Shown here one piece after another: positions 33,671 to 40,952 of a stretch of DNA of 64,000 bases. The stretch's first letter is position 1, and each line of letters opens with the position of its first letter. This DNA is from UBA5336 sp039815055 (GTDB taxonomy: Bacteria > Pseudomonadota > Alphaproteobacteria > Caulobacterales > Hyphomonadaceae), in contig JBCCAA010000004.1 in NCBI GenBank assembly GCA_039815055.1, positions 1 through 64,000 on the forward strand, written 5' to 3'. The position numbers were made by a program, and so were the translations under genes. Under the pieces are notes generated by a model that had not been told where the DNA came from, made no database searches, and saw only the letters and a list, made by a program, of their open reading frames with translations.

Positions 33671-34975
33671 CTATCCTCCAAGGAATAAATTCACCGGCAA
33701 CGCACCCACGACCGCACCCGATAGGCAGGTCGCCAGCGTTCCTGCCAGCAACGTCTTCCATGCAAGTGAAAGAAAGGTTTCCCGACGATCAGGTTCGATG
33801 ATTGTCAGCCCGCCGATCAGGATGCCCATGGAGCCGAAATTGGCAAAACCACAGATCGCATGGGCGGTAATGATGCGCGTGCGCGCCGACATCTCGTCTT
33901 CGGGCACGCCGGCAAGCTCAAGGAACGCCACAAACTCTGTCAGCACGGTCTTGATGCCCATCAGGGAGCCCGAGCGCGCCGCCTCGTCCCACGGCACGCC
34001 GATCAGGTACATCAAGGGCGCGAAAATCCAGCCCAGCACCATCTGGATCGAGAGGGGCGTTGCTTCACCACCGACATCGATGCGGATCGGAATGAGCGTG
34101 AACAGGGCATTGGCCAAATAAAGGATAGCCAGCGCGGCAATCAGCATCGTTGCGATGTTGAGAACGATCTTCAGCCCGTCCGATGCGCCAGTGGCGAACG
34201 CGTCCATGGTGGACTGATATTCAAAGTCCGGCTCGTGTGTCCGGTCGTCCTTGTCCACGGTTTCCGGCACGATGACGAGCGCCAGTGCCACGGCCGCCGG
34301 GGCCGCCATGATCGACGCGGTCAAAAGCTGGGCCAGCGGATTGGCCATCACGCCTTCAAGAAACGTCACGTAGATGATCAGCACGCTGCCTGCGATCGTG
34401 GCAAAGCCCGTCGTCATCAGGATGAACAATTCTGCCCGGCTCATGCCCTTCAGGTAAGGTTTCACCAGCACCGGAGCCTCAGTCATGCCCATGAAGACGT
34501 TTGCGGACACCGCCAGCGATGTCGCACCGCCCAGTCCCATGGCGCGACGAAAAACAACGGCAAAGCCTTTGGTGATCCATCTCAGAATCCGCCAATGCCA
34601 CAGCATCGCAGACAGCGCAGCAACCACGATCACGATGGGCAAAATCTGAAAGAAGAACGCCGGCGGAGGCGTCTCGCCCGGCACGACAGTCGGGTTCTGA
34701 GCAAAGACGGTGTTGTCGCCAACATATCCAAACACAAACCCGGTGCCCGCCCGGGTCGCATTCTCCAGCGCATCAACAATGATATTGGCTTTGAACAGGG
34801 CTTCGCGCACCGGCGGCAAACCAAACAAAAGTAGCGCAAATACAAATTGCAAAGCGACGGCGCCCAATACGATCTTCCATGGAAATGCACGGCGGTTTTC
34901 CGACACCGCCCAAGCGATTGCAAAGATGATCGCCATCCCAATAAGGGCACGCCCATTGTCCCATCCCCACTCCAT
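33671..34975 (-). CDS. Concentrative nucleoside transporter, CNT/NupC family
   Basis: An inner-membrane, ion-coupled importer of nucleosides. It has 434 residues and about ten helices. Typical CNT segments are GYVGDNTVFAQ, MGLGGATSLAVSANVFMGMTEAPVLVKPYLKGMSRAELFILMTTGFATIAGSV (pieces: ANVFMGMTEAPVLVKPYL; MTTGFATIAGSV), NALFTLI and TAHAICGFANFGSMGILIGG. Glu and Asn/Thr residues in these segments line the nucleoside and Na/H site. I use the ATG at 34975, after GGGAG. It is the first gene of a transporter-receptor-GST unit. Confidence 0.94.
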   Translation of the reverse strand: MEWGWDNGRALIGMAIIFAIAWAVSENRRAFPWKIVLGAVALQFVFALLLFGLPPVREALFKANIIVDALENATRAGTGFVFGYVGDNTVFAQNPTVVPGETPPPAFFFQILPIVIVVAALSAMLWHWRILRWITKGFAVVFRRAMGLGGATSLAVSANVFMGMTEAPVLVKPYLKGMSRAELFILMTTGFATIAGSVLIIYVTFLEGVMANPLAQLLTASIMAAPAAVALALVIVPETVDKDDRTHEPDFEYQSTMDAFATGASDGLKIVLNIATMLIAALAILYLANALFTLIPIRIDVGGEATPLSIQMVLGWIFAPLMYLIGVPWDEAARSGSLMGIKTVLTEFVAFLELAGVPEDEMSARTRIITAHAICGFANFGSMGILIGGLTIIEPDRRETFLSLAWKTLLAGTLATCLSGAVVGALPVNLFLGG

Positions 34976-35066
34976 GGGCACTCTCCCTCGTCCATCTGTT
35001 AAAACCAACTAACCCGCGCATTTCACGCGGGCCAGCCCTGTTTCAATGAATCGTAAGCGTGCGGCG

Positions 35067-35441
35067 CTATCCGCCCAATTTGCAGACACATAGCTTGTTG
35101 CCATCCAGATCGCGGAAATAGGCACCATAAAAAACGCCTGGCACGCGCTCTCCGGGTTGGCCGTCACAGGTCGCGCCCAATTCGATGGCCCTCTTATAGA
35201 TCTTCTGCACCTCTTCCGGTCCTGAAGCATTCAAGGCGACCATGTGGCCGTTGCCGCAGTTTGCCGCCTGCTCGTCATAGGGCCCACCAACAACCAGCAT
35301 GGGTTGACCAGGCTCCGTTCCATAGAAATAGAGCCTCCCATTGTCGAAAAAGCGTTTGGCGCCAAACTCCTGCATGAAGGCATCATAGAATTCGAGCGCC
35401 TTTTCCAGATTGTTCGTTCCGAGTGTGACGTAAGCGAGCAT
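35067..35441 (-). CDS. VOC/glyoxalase-family protein
   Basis: A 124-residue single-copy VOC protein with two beta-alpha-beta3 units: MLAYVTLGTNNLEKALEFYDAF at the start and GVFYGAYFRDLDGNKLCVC at the end (the DLDGN metal-side motif). Two such chains usually form the active site. It could be a lyase, dioxygenase or binding protein; nothing nearby tells. It precedes nothing on its strand within 60 bp and is probably monocistronic, divergent from the SDR gene. Confidence 0.87.
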   Translation of the reverse strand: MLAYVTLGTNNLEKALEFYDAFMQEFGAKRFFDNGRLYFYGTEPGQPMLVVGGPYDEQAANCGNGHMVALNASGPEEVQKIYKRAIELGATCDGQPGERVPGVFYGAYFRDLDGNKLCVCKLGG

Positions 35442-35569
35442 GGAAGCCTCCGTTTTTGCTAATTTCAGCTCTTATCCATCGCTTCCGGCAGCCCGCCAAG
35501 GTGAGATTGCTTGACGTTTACGTTAGCGGATGGTGCAAGACCTTCTGAATGGAGAATTTGGAGGACCCT

Positions 35570-36487
35570 ATGACTGACATCCGTTTCGACGACCGTGTAG
35601 CCATTGTTACGGGAGCGGGCGGTGGCCTGGGCCGGTGTCACGCACTCGAACTCGCCCGCCGCGGCGCAAAAATTGTGGTCAATGATCTCGGCGGCAGCCT
35701 GGACGGACTGGGTGGCAACTCCGAAGCGGCTGAAAATGTCGTCAAGGAAATCGAGGCCATGGGCGGCGAAGCGTTCGCCAATGGCTCGTCCGTGGCCGAC
35801 GATGCAGGCGTAAAGAAAATGATTGATGACACGATGGACCGGTTTGGCCGCATCGATGTCCTGATCGCCAATGCCGGCATCCTGCGTGACAAGTCGTTCC
35901 ACAAAATGACGATGGATGACATCAATCTGGTGCTGGACGTGCACCTGCGCGGCTCGTTCAAGCCGATCCACGCCGCATGGCCGATCATGAAAGAACAGCA
36001 GTACGGACGTATTGTGGTGACCACATCGTCTACCGGCCTTTACGGGAACTTTGGGCAGGTGAACTATGGCGCGGCGAAGCTGGGGCTGGTGGGTCTGATG
36101 AACTCGCTGAAAATCGAAGGCGCAAAGAACAACATTCTGGTGAACGCTGTTTGTCCGATCGCAGCGACCCGCATGACGGAAGGCCTGATGCCCGACGAAG
36201 TCCTGGCGCAGCTTAAACCAGAGTATGTGACGCCCGGCGTCATCAACCTGGTCAAGGAAGACGCGCCCACCGGCATGATCTTGTCTGCTGGCGCTGGTGC
36301 GTTCTCCATGGCGCAAATCGTCGAAACCAAGGGCGCCTTTGTCGGACAGGACGAGACGCTGACGGCAGAAGCTGTTGCGGCCAAATGGGACGAAATCACA
36401 GACACCTCGACCCAGACCCATTTCGAAATGGGCGCCAACCATGGCGCAAACATCTTCACCCGCGTCAGCGAAGGCATGACGGGTTAA
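35570..36487 (+). CDS. Short-chain dehydrogenase, (3R)-hydroxyacyl-CoA (MFE-2/HSD17B4) type
   Basis: A predicted NAD-dependent oxidoreductase of 305 residues. It is a classical SDR in which the cofactor loop TGAGGGLGRCHA is followed by VVNDLGGSLDGLG, a signature of the dehydrogenase domain of peroxisomal multifunctional enzyme 2. NAGILRDKSFHKM, catalytic Ser in VTTSSTGLYGNFGQ and NYGAAKLGLVG (Tyr-x3-Lys) follow. A ~60-residue C-terminal extension lies beyond the Rossmann core. The ATG at 35570 follows GAGGA. A beta-oxidation role for unusual acyl-CoAs is inference; no hydratase gene is adjacent. Confidence 0.9.
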   Translation: MTDIRFDDRVAIVTGAGGGLGRCHALELARRGAKIVVNDLGGSLDGLGGNSEAAENVVKEIEAMGGEAFANGSSVADDAGVKKMIDDTMDRFGRIDVLIANAGILRDKSFHKMTMDDINLVLDVHLRGSFKPIHAAWPIMKEQQYGRIVVTTSSTGLYGNFGQVNYGAAKLGLVGLMNSLKIEGAKNNILVNAVCPIAATRMTEGLMPDEVLAQLKPEYVTPGVINLVKEDAPTGMILSAGAGAFSMAQIVETKGAFVGQDETLTAEAVAAKWDEITDTSTQTHFEMGANHGANIFTRVSEGMTG

Positions 36488-36502
36488 AACCAACACGCCA
36501 AC

Positions 36503-36535
36503 TGAGATGCGCGGAGTTTACCGTCGCGCATCTCA
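36503..36535. terminator. Perfect 10-bp hairpin between the SDR and tRNA-Lys genes
   Basis: GAGATGCGCG (36504-36513) and CGCGCATCTC (36525-36534) are exact reverse complements around an 11-nt loop. There is no T-tract on either side. It lies 16 bp past the SDR stop and about 60 bp past the tRNA 3' end, so it could end or protect both convergent transcripts. Called a terminator-like hairpin only. Confidence 0.45.
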
Positions 36536-36596
36536 ATGATCGCCACACGCCAGGGTGCGCCGGGCAGTGTGACAGCATTTATCTGACGAGAAAAAA

Positions 36597-36672
<76 letters not shown>

Positions 36673-36689
36673 CCTGTTCGGGAAGAGCG

Positions 36690-36718
36690 TAGTTAGTCGG
36701 ATGTGTGTTGCCGGTCAA
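36690..36718 (-). promoter_or_regulatory. Sigma70-type promoter of tRNA-Lys
   Basis: On the minus strand, TTGACC (36718-36713) and TAACTA (36695-36690) are 17 bp apart. The -10 box ends 17 bp before the mature tRNA 5' end, leaving room for a short leader. Confidence 0.65.
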
Positions 36719-36780
36719 TGAAACTTCTGTTCTTCAGGTCCAAGTTGCGACACTTTGGAAGCGAAAGCTGGGGGTTAGGC

Positions 36781-37314
36781 ATGTATCGGATCGTTGTCGT
36801 TTTCGTTTTGGCCAGTCTGGCAGCAGCCTGCACAACATCCACCAGCTCGAATGATGACAGCTTGACCGATGCTGCGTTGAGCCCGTTCGAAGATCTGAAC
36901 CTGCGCCAGGAAGAGATCCCCCCTGTGCTCGCCGCGCTCGACTGGCCCTATGATCCGCCCGAGCCTGCAACTTGCGCTACAATTGAAACAGACGTCATCC
37001 AGCTCAGCGCCGCACTCGGGCAGGACATTGATTTCCCGCCACCAGACGATGAACGCAGCCGTGCCGAATGGGCGACCGAGGAAGGCACCGATGCCGCGCT
37101 CGGTTTCGTCGCCAGCGAAGCGCGCGGCTTCATCCCCTTTCGAGGCATCGTTCGCGAAGCCACCGGTGCCAATGACTATGCCGATCGGGTCGCCCGCGCC
37201 ATCATGCTGGGACATGCCCGCAGAGCCTATCTGAAAGGTATTGGCGCATCTTTGGGCTGCGATTGGCCCGCTGCGCCGTTGCCTCCACCGCTCGAGGAGC
37301 TCAGCGGAGACTAG
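36781..37314 (+). CDS. Unknown lipoprotein
   Basis: I do not recognise the family. The 177-residue product has a lipoprotein signal with lipobox LAAAC (Cys at about 17). An acidic, Pro-rich stretch follows, then a helical region with GFIPFRGIVREATGANDYADRVARAIM. The GFIPFRG...REATGA...A.RA pattern is one I have seen in conserved alphaproteobacterial lipoproteins, but I cannot name it. Two Cys (in ATCATIE and GCDWP) could pair. The ATG at 36781 follows a weak GGGG site. Its stop overlaps the convergent tgt stop by 4 bp. Confidence 0.8.
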   Translation: MYRIVVVFVLASLAAACTTSTSSNDDSLTDAALSPFEDLNLRQEEIPPVLAALDWPYDPPEPATCATIETDVIQLSAALGQDIDFPPPDDERSRAEWATEEGTDAALGFVASEARGFIPFRGIVREATGANDYADRVARAIMLGHARRAYLKGIGASLGCDWPAAPLPPPLEELSGD

Positions 37315-38450
37315 TCGGCTACGCGTGGCGCAGATTTTGTGCCGTCCCAGCGCTCTGAAAGCTCAGACCGCAGATCTTCAAACGTCCCGTCGGCGATGGC
37401 GGTGCGCAGTCTCGCCATAAGGGCCTGGAAAAAAGCTGTGTTATGCCAGGACAATAGCATCGGACCGAGATATTCGCCGGCCCGGAACAGATGATTGATA
37501 TAGGCCAGCGAATAGTCCCGGCTCGCGGGGCAATCACTTTCCGCATCTATTGGCCGGGTCTCCTCTATGAATTTGGCGTTTTTCACATTTATCGGGCCAT
37601 CCCACGTCCAGGCCTGGCCATGGCGACCGGAGCGTGTGGGCAGCACGCAGTCAAACATGTCAATCCCTCGTGCCACAGCTTCGACCAGATCGATGGGCTT
37701 GCCGACGCCCATGACATAGCGCGGCTTTTCAGGCGGCAGATGCGGCACGGTGAAGTCGATGGTCTCGCACATTTGCGCGTGTCCTTCCCCGACCGCGAGA
37801 CCGCCGAGCGCAATGCCATCGAACCCTTGCCCGGCCACGCCTTTTGCCGATCGCTCGCGCAAATCAGGATAGTTCGAACCCTGGACGATGCCAAACAGCG
37901 CCTGGTCAGCTCGTGCACCAAACGCCGCCCTGGACCGCGCCCCCCAATCAAGCGAAAGCTCCAGGCTGCGCAAAGCCTCTTCATGGCTGCACGGAAAGTC
38001 TGTGCATTCATCCAGCTGCATGGAAATGTCAGCACCCAGCAAGTCGGCCTGAATTTCAATACTGCGCGCCGGCGTGAGCCGGTGTCTGGAACCATCGATA
38101 TGGCTTTGAAACGTCACACCATCGGCATCCATTTTCCGAAGCGACGCAAGCGACCATACCTGAAATCCGCCGCTGTCTGTCAGAATAGGGCCATCCCAGC
38201 CCGAAAACCGATGCAATCCACCCAGTTTTGCGACCCGCTCCGCCGTCGGTCGAAGCATCAGGTGATAGGTGTTGCCGAGAATAATCTGCGCGCCAGTGCT
38301 GCGCACCTGGTCCATATAAAGGGCCTTCACCGTGCCCGCCGTGCCCACCGGCATGAAGGCCGGCGTCTGAATCTGCCCACGCGGGGTGTTCAAAACGCCC
38401 GTTCGCGCCTCACCGGCTGTCGCTGCTATCTGAAATGAAAATCCGCTCAT
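37311..38450 (-). CDS. tgt: tRNA-guanine transglycosylase with altered zinc motif
   Basis: Exchanges the wobble guanine of Tyr, His, Asn and Asp tRNAs for preQ1 in queuosine synthesis. It has 379 residues. Catalytic Asp92 is in LTDSGGFQ and nucleophile Asp267 in MFDCVLPTRSGRHG. GIVQGS and LGGLAVGE bind the base. The usual zinc site CxCxxC...H reads S305-x-C307-xx-S310, with H336 kept. I rechecked the codons: AGT, TGC and AGC. So two of four ligands are absent. The ATG at 38450 overlaps the queA stop (ATGA); the upstream extension of the frame was rejected. Confidence 0.95.
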   Translation of the reverse strand: MSGFSFQIAATAGEARTGVLNTPRGQIQTPAFMPVGTAGTVKALYMDQVRSTGAQIILGNTYHLMLRPTAERVAKLGGLHRFSGWDGPILTDSGGFQVWSLASLRKMDADGVTFQSHIDGSRHRLTPARSIEIQADLLGADISMQLDECTDFPCSHEEALRSLELSLDWGARSRAAFGARADQALFGIVQGSNYPDLRERSAKGVAGQGFDGIALGGLAVGEGHAQMCETIDFTVPHLPPEKPRYVMGVGKPIDLVEAVARGIDMFDCVLPTRSGRHGQAWTWDGPINVKNAKFIEETRPIDAESDCPASRDYSLAYINHLFRAGEYLGPMLLSWHNTAFFQALMARLRTAIADGTFEDLRSELSERWDGTKSAPRVAD

Positions 38451-39508
38451 CGCGCGGGCAATAGCAGGCAGGCATCGCCATAGGAATAGAAACGGTAGTG
38501 TTCGCGGATGGCATGGGCATATGCCGCCCGCATGATGTCCGTCCCCATGAGCGCGCAAACCAGCATGAACAGAGATGAGCGCGGCAGATGGAAATTTGTC
38601 ACCAGTGCATCGGTGGCTCGCAGTGCGTCCCCCGGTTTCAGGAAAATATCGGTGGGTCCGGTTCTAGGATGCAGCTTGCCCTCGCCATCGACACAGCTCT
38701 CCAACGTGCGAAGGGAGGTCGTGCCAACGGGCACGCATCGCGCGCCACTTGCCCGCTTTGTGTTGAGGCGCGACGCCACATCAGGGGTCAGCCGTCGCCA
38801 TTCTTCATGGAGCGTGCTGGTATCCAGGGCGCTTTGCGTCAGCGGTGCGAAGGTGCCAAGGCCGACATGCAAGCGGACCGTCTCACGGCCCAGTCCAGCT
38901 TTATCAATCCGGCTAAGCAGCCGGGGTGTAAAATGCAACGCAGCGGTAGGTGCAGCGACAGATCTAGCGTCGTCGCCCGCCACACCTGGCTGATACGTCT
39001 CACGGTCGCGCGCATCGGCGACCCGGCGTCGCGCGATGTAAGGTGGCAATGGCATAGCGCCGAACCGATCCAGAAACGCCAGCAGGTTGTGCGGATCGCA
39101 ATTAAAGCCGATTTCGATCTCACCGCCCTCGCGCCGGTCCAGAATTTTGGCGGAAAAAGTCTCAGACACCTCCAACACATCGCCGGGCTTCAGACGTTTG
39201 CCCGGCCTGGCGAGCGCGAGCCATCGTCCAGGCGCCAGTTCCTCGACCAAGTTGATGTCCACGGCCACATCCCGCCCGTCATCGGATCGCTTCGGACGAA
39301 CGGCCTTTAACGCGGCCGGCAGCACCCGGGTGTCGTTGAACACCAACACATCGCCGGGCGTCAGAAATGACGGAAGGTCGACCATACGAGCATCTTCCAG
39401 ACGCCCATCGCCATGGACAACCAGTAGACGCGCGGTGTCCTGTGGGTCTGCCGGACGCAGAGCTATCCGCTCTTCCGGCAGCTCAAAATCATATGTGTCG
39501 AGGGACAT
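38447..39508 (-). CDS. queA: S-adenosylmethionine:tRNA ribosyltransferase-isomerase
   Basis: Transfers and rearranges the ribose of SAM onto preQ1 in tRNA to give epoxyqueuosine. It has 353 residues. Typical segments: YDFELPEERIALRPADPQDTARLLV (opening YDFELPEERIAL), GDVLVFNDTRVLPA, MPLPPYI, PTAALHFTP, VGLGTFAPL, VPVGTTSLRTLES, TDIFLKPGD and TNFHLPRSSLFMLV. It overlaps tgt by 4 bp and follows the PPIase gene by 26 bp. Confidence 0.97.
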   Translation of the reverse strand: MSLDTYDFELPEERIALRPADPQDTARLLVVHGDGRLEDARMVDLPSFLTPGDVLVFNDTRVLPAALKAVRPKRSDDGRDVAVDINLVEELAPGRWLALARPGKRLKPGDVLEVSETFSAKILDRREGGEIEIGFNCDPHNLLAFLDRFGAMPLPPYIARRRVADARDRETYQPGVAGDDARSVAAPTAALHFTPRLLSRIDKAGLGRETVRLHVGLGTFAPLTQSALDTSTLHEEWRRLTPDVASRLNTKRASGARCVPVGTTSLRTLESCVDGEGKLHPRTGPTDIFLKPGDALRATDALVTNFHLPRSSLFMLVCALMGTDIMRAAYAHAIREHYRFYSYGDACLLLPAR

Positions 39509-39534
39509 CTGTGCGCTGGAAGAGTTGAAGCGGC

Positions 39535-40428
39535 TTAGTTTTCGGCGGTGACAGGATATTCGACAATGGCTGGCACCGGGTCCACATCGCAGACATCCGT
39601 TGCGATGGACACGCCCGCAGCCGCCAGACGGGCCTGGAAGACGTCGCTATCGGTTCGCATGACGTAGATCGCCGGACGTTCGGCTTCTGGTATATCCGCG
39701 GCCATGACGGCACGTTGCAGAATATCCGGGACGGCCGGAGGCTCGCCAAGCTTGATCGACATCACCGCGTCCTGGCCATCGATGATACGGCCCCAGGCGG
39801 TATAGCCACGGTCGAGATGTTCGGCGCGCCCCCGCATCAGGAAGAACTGGCTGTTGGCACTGTCGGGATCGCTTGTCCTGGCGGTCGACACCACACTTGC
39901 GCAATGGGGAATATAGCTTTCGATCAAACCATCACTCGACATTTCGGCGATCCAGGCCGCCTGAGTCTTGATGGGAAACCCTTTGATATAGCCGTCCATG
40001 GAAATGTCGGGCTCGCCGAATGCGTCCATTGGCATGTCTTCTGGCGTGCGCCGGAAAGTGAACTCGCCTGGAATATTGGGCAGTCCGGATTCCCGGCCCT
40101 TGAGCGCGAAAATATCGCCGCCTTGGGCCATGAACCCCTGAATCACACGGTGAAAGCTGGTGCCATCATAGTCGCCGGACCGGACAAGCGTGCGGAATTG
40201 CGTTGCATGAGATGGCGCGACCTCCGGCAACATCTCAATCACAACACGGCCCGACGTGGTTCGGAAAATGATAATGTTCTCCGGATCGGCTTGCCGCCAG
40301 GTGTCCGGGTCCGCTGCGGCCATTTCCGCGGTTATGACAGCTTCTGTGGTCTCATCTTGCGCCGACGCCATAAGAGGCATCGTGGCGAACAGGGCGAAGC
40401 ACGCCGCCCAGGTTTTTACAGGTTTCAT
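39535..40428 (-). CDS. Exported cyclophilin-type peptidylprolyl isomerase
   Basis: Catalyses cis-trans isomerisation of X-Pro bonds in the periplasm. It has 297 residues: signal peptide (about 1-23, cut after MASAQ), a cyclophilin domain with VVIEMLPEVAPSHATQF, the catalytic Arg in FHRVIQGFMAQGGD, NSQFFLMRG and AWGRIIDGQDAV. It has a ~60-residue C-terminal extension. Next to queA and coaD this gene is usual for alphaproteobacteria, often in two copies; only one is here. Its start overlaps the coaD stop (ATGA). Confidence 0.94.
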   Translation of the reverse strand: MKPVKTWAACFALFATMPLMASAQDETTEAVITAEMAAADPDTWRQADPENIIIFRTTSGRVVIEMLPEVAPSHATQFRTLVRSGDYDGTSFHRVIQGFMAQGGDIFALKGRESGLPNIPGEFTFRRTPEDMPMDAFGEPDISMDGYIKGFPIKTQAAWIAEMSSDGLIESYIPHCASVVSTARTSDPDSANSQFFLMRGRAEHLDRGYTAWGRIIDGQDAVMSIKLGEPPAVPDILQRAVMAADIPEAERPAIYVMRTDSDVFQARLAAAGVSIATDVCDVDPVPAIVEYPVTAEN

Positions 40429-40922
40429 CCCTGAAACTTCTCCTTCAGATCAGCCTCAACGGCCGCAGATACAAATGGGCCGACTTTGCCGCCAAGTTTG
40501 GCGATTTCCTTCACCAGTCTTGAGGCAACCGCCTGATGGCGAACATCGGCCATAAGGAAGACGGTTTCAATGTCGGGATTCAGTACCTCATTCATTGCTG
40601 TCATCTGAAACTCATATTCAAAGTCTGAAACAGCCCGCAGGCCCCGCACCAGCACCTGCGCGCCGCACTCTTCAGCAAAGTGCATGAGTAGCGAATCGAA
40701 AGGGCGGACTTCTATCTCCGCCCTTCCGTGCATTTGGTGGGTCTGGCACTCGCGCTGCACCATGGCAACGCGCTCCTCAATGGAAAACAGCGGCTTTTTG
40801 GCTTCGTTAACAGCCACGCCGAGGATGAGTTTATCGACCAGCTTGGTAGCACGCTGAATGATATCCAGGTGACCTAAAGTGATTGGATCGAAGGTCCCCG
40901 GATAGAGTCCGACGCGCTGCAT
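40425..40922 (-). CDS. coaD: Phosphopantetheine adenylyltransferase
   Basis: Penultimate step of coenzyme A synthesis: phosphopantetheine + ATP gives dephospho-CoA. It has 165 residues. The nucleotidyltransferase motif GTFDPITLGHLDII (T/HxGH) is at residues 8-21. RGLRAVSDFEYEFQMTAMN and, later, ASRLVKEIAKLGG are typical. It lies 30 bp after gyrA and overlaps the PPIase start. Confidence 0.97.
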   Translation of the reverse strand: MQRVGLYPGTFDPITLGHLDIIQRATKLVDKLILGVAVNEAKKPLFSIEERVAMVQRECQTHQMHGRAEIEVRPFDSLLMHFAEECGAQVLVRGLRAVSDFEYEFQMTAMNEVLNPDIETVFLMADVRHQAVASRLVKEIAKLGGKVGPFVSAAVEADLKEKFQG

Positions 40923-40952
40923 ATCTGTCCTCCCGCGAGCGGCTGAGCCGCC

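Noticed and set aside
35465..36496. 343-codon minus-strand open frame
   Set aside because: Antisense to the SDR gene, whose motifs are complete; the product has His/Cys/Phe-rich composition typical of shadow frames.
37491..38438. 315-codon plus-strand open frame
   Set aside because: Antisense to tgt; no ribosome site and no recognisable fold.
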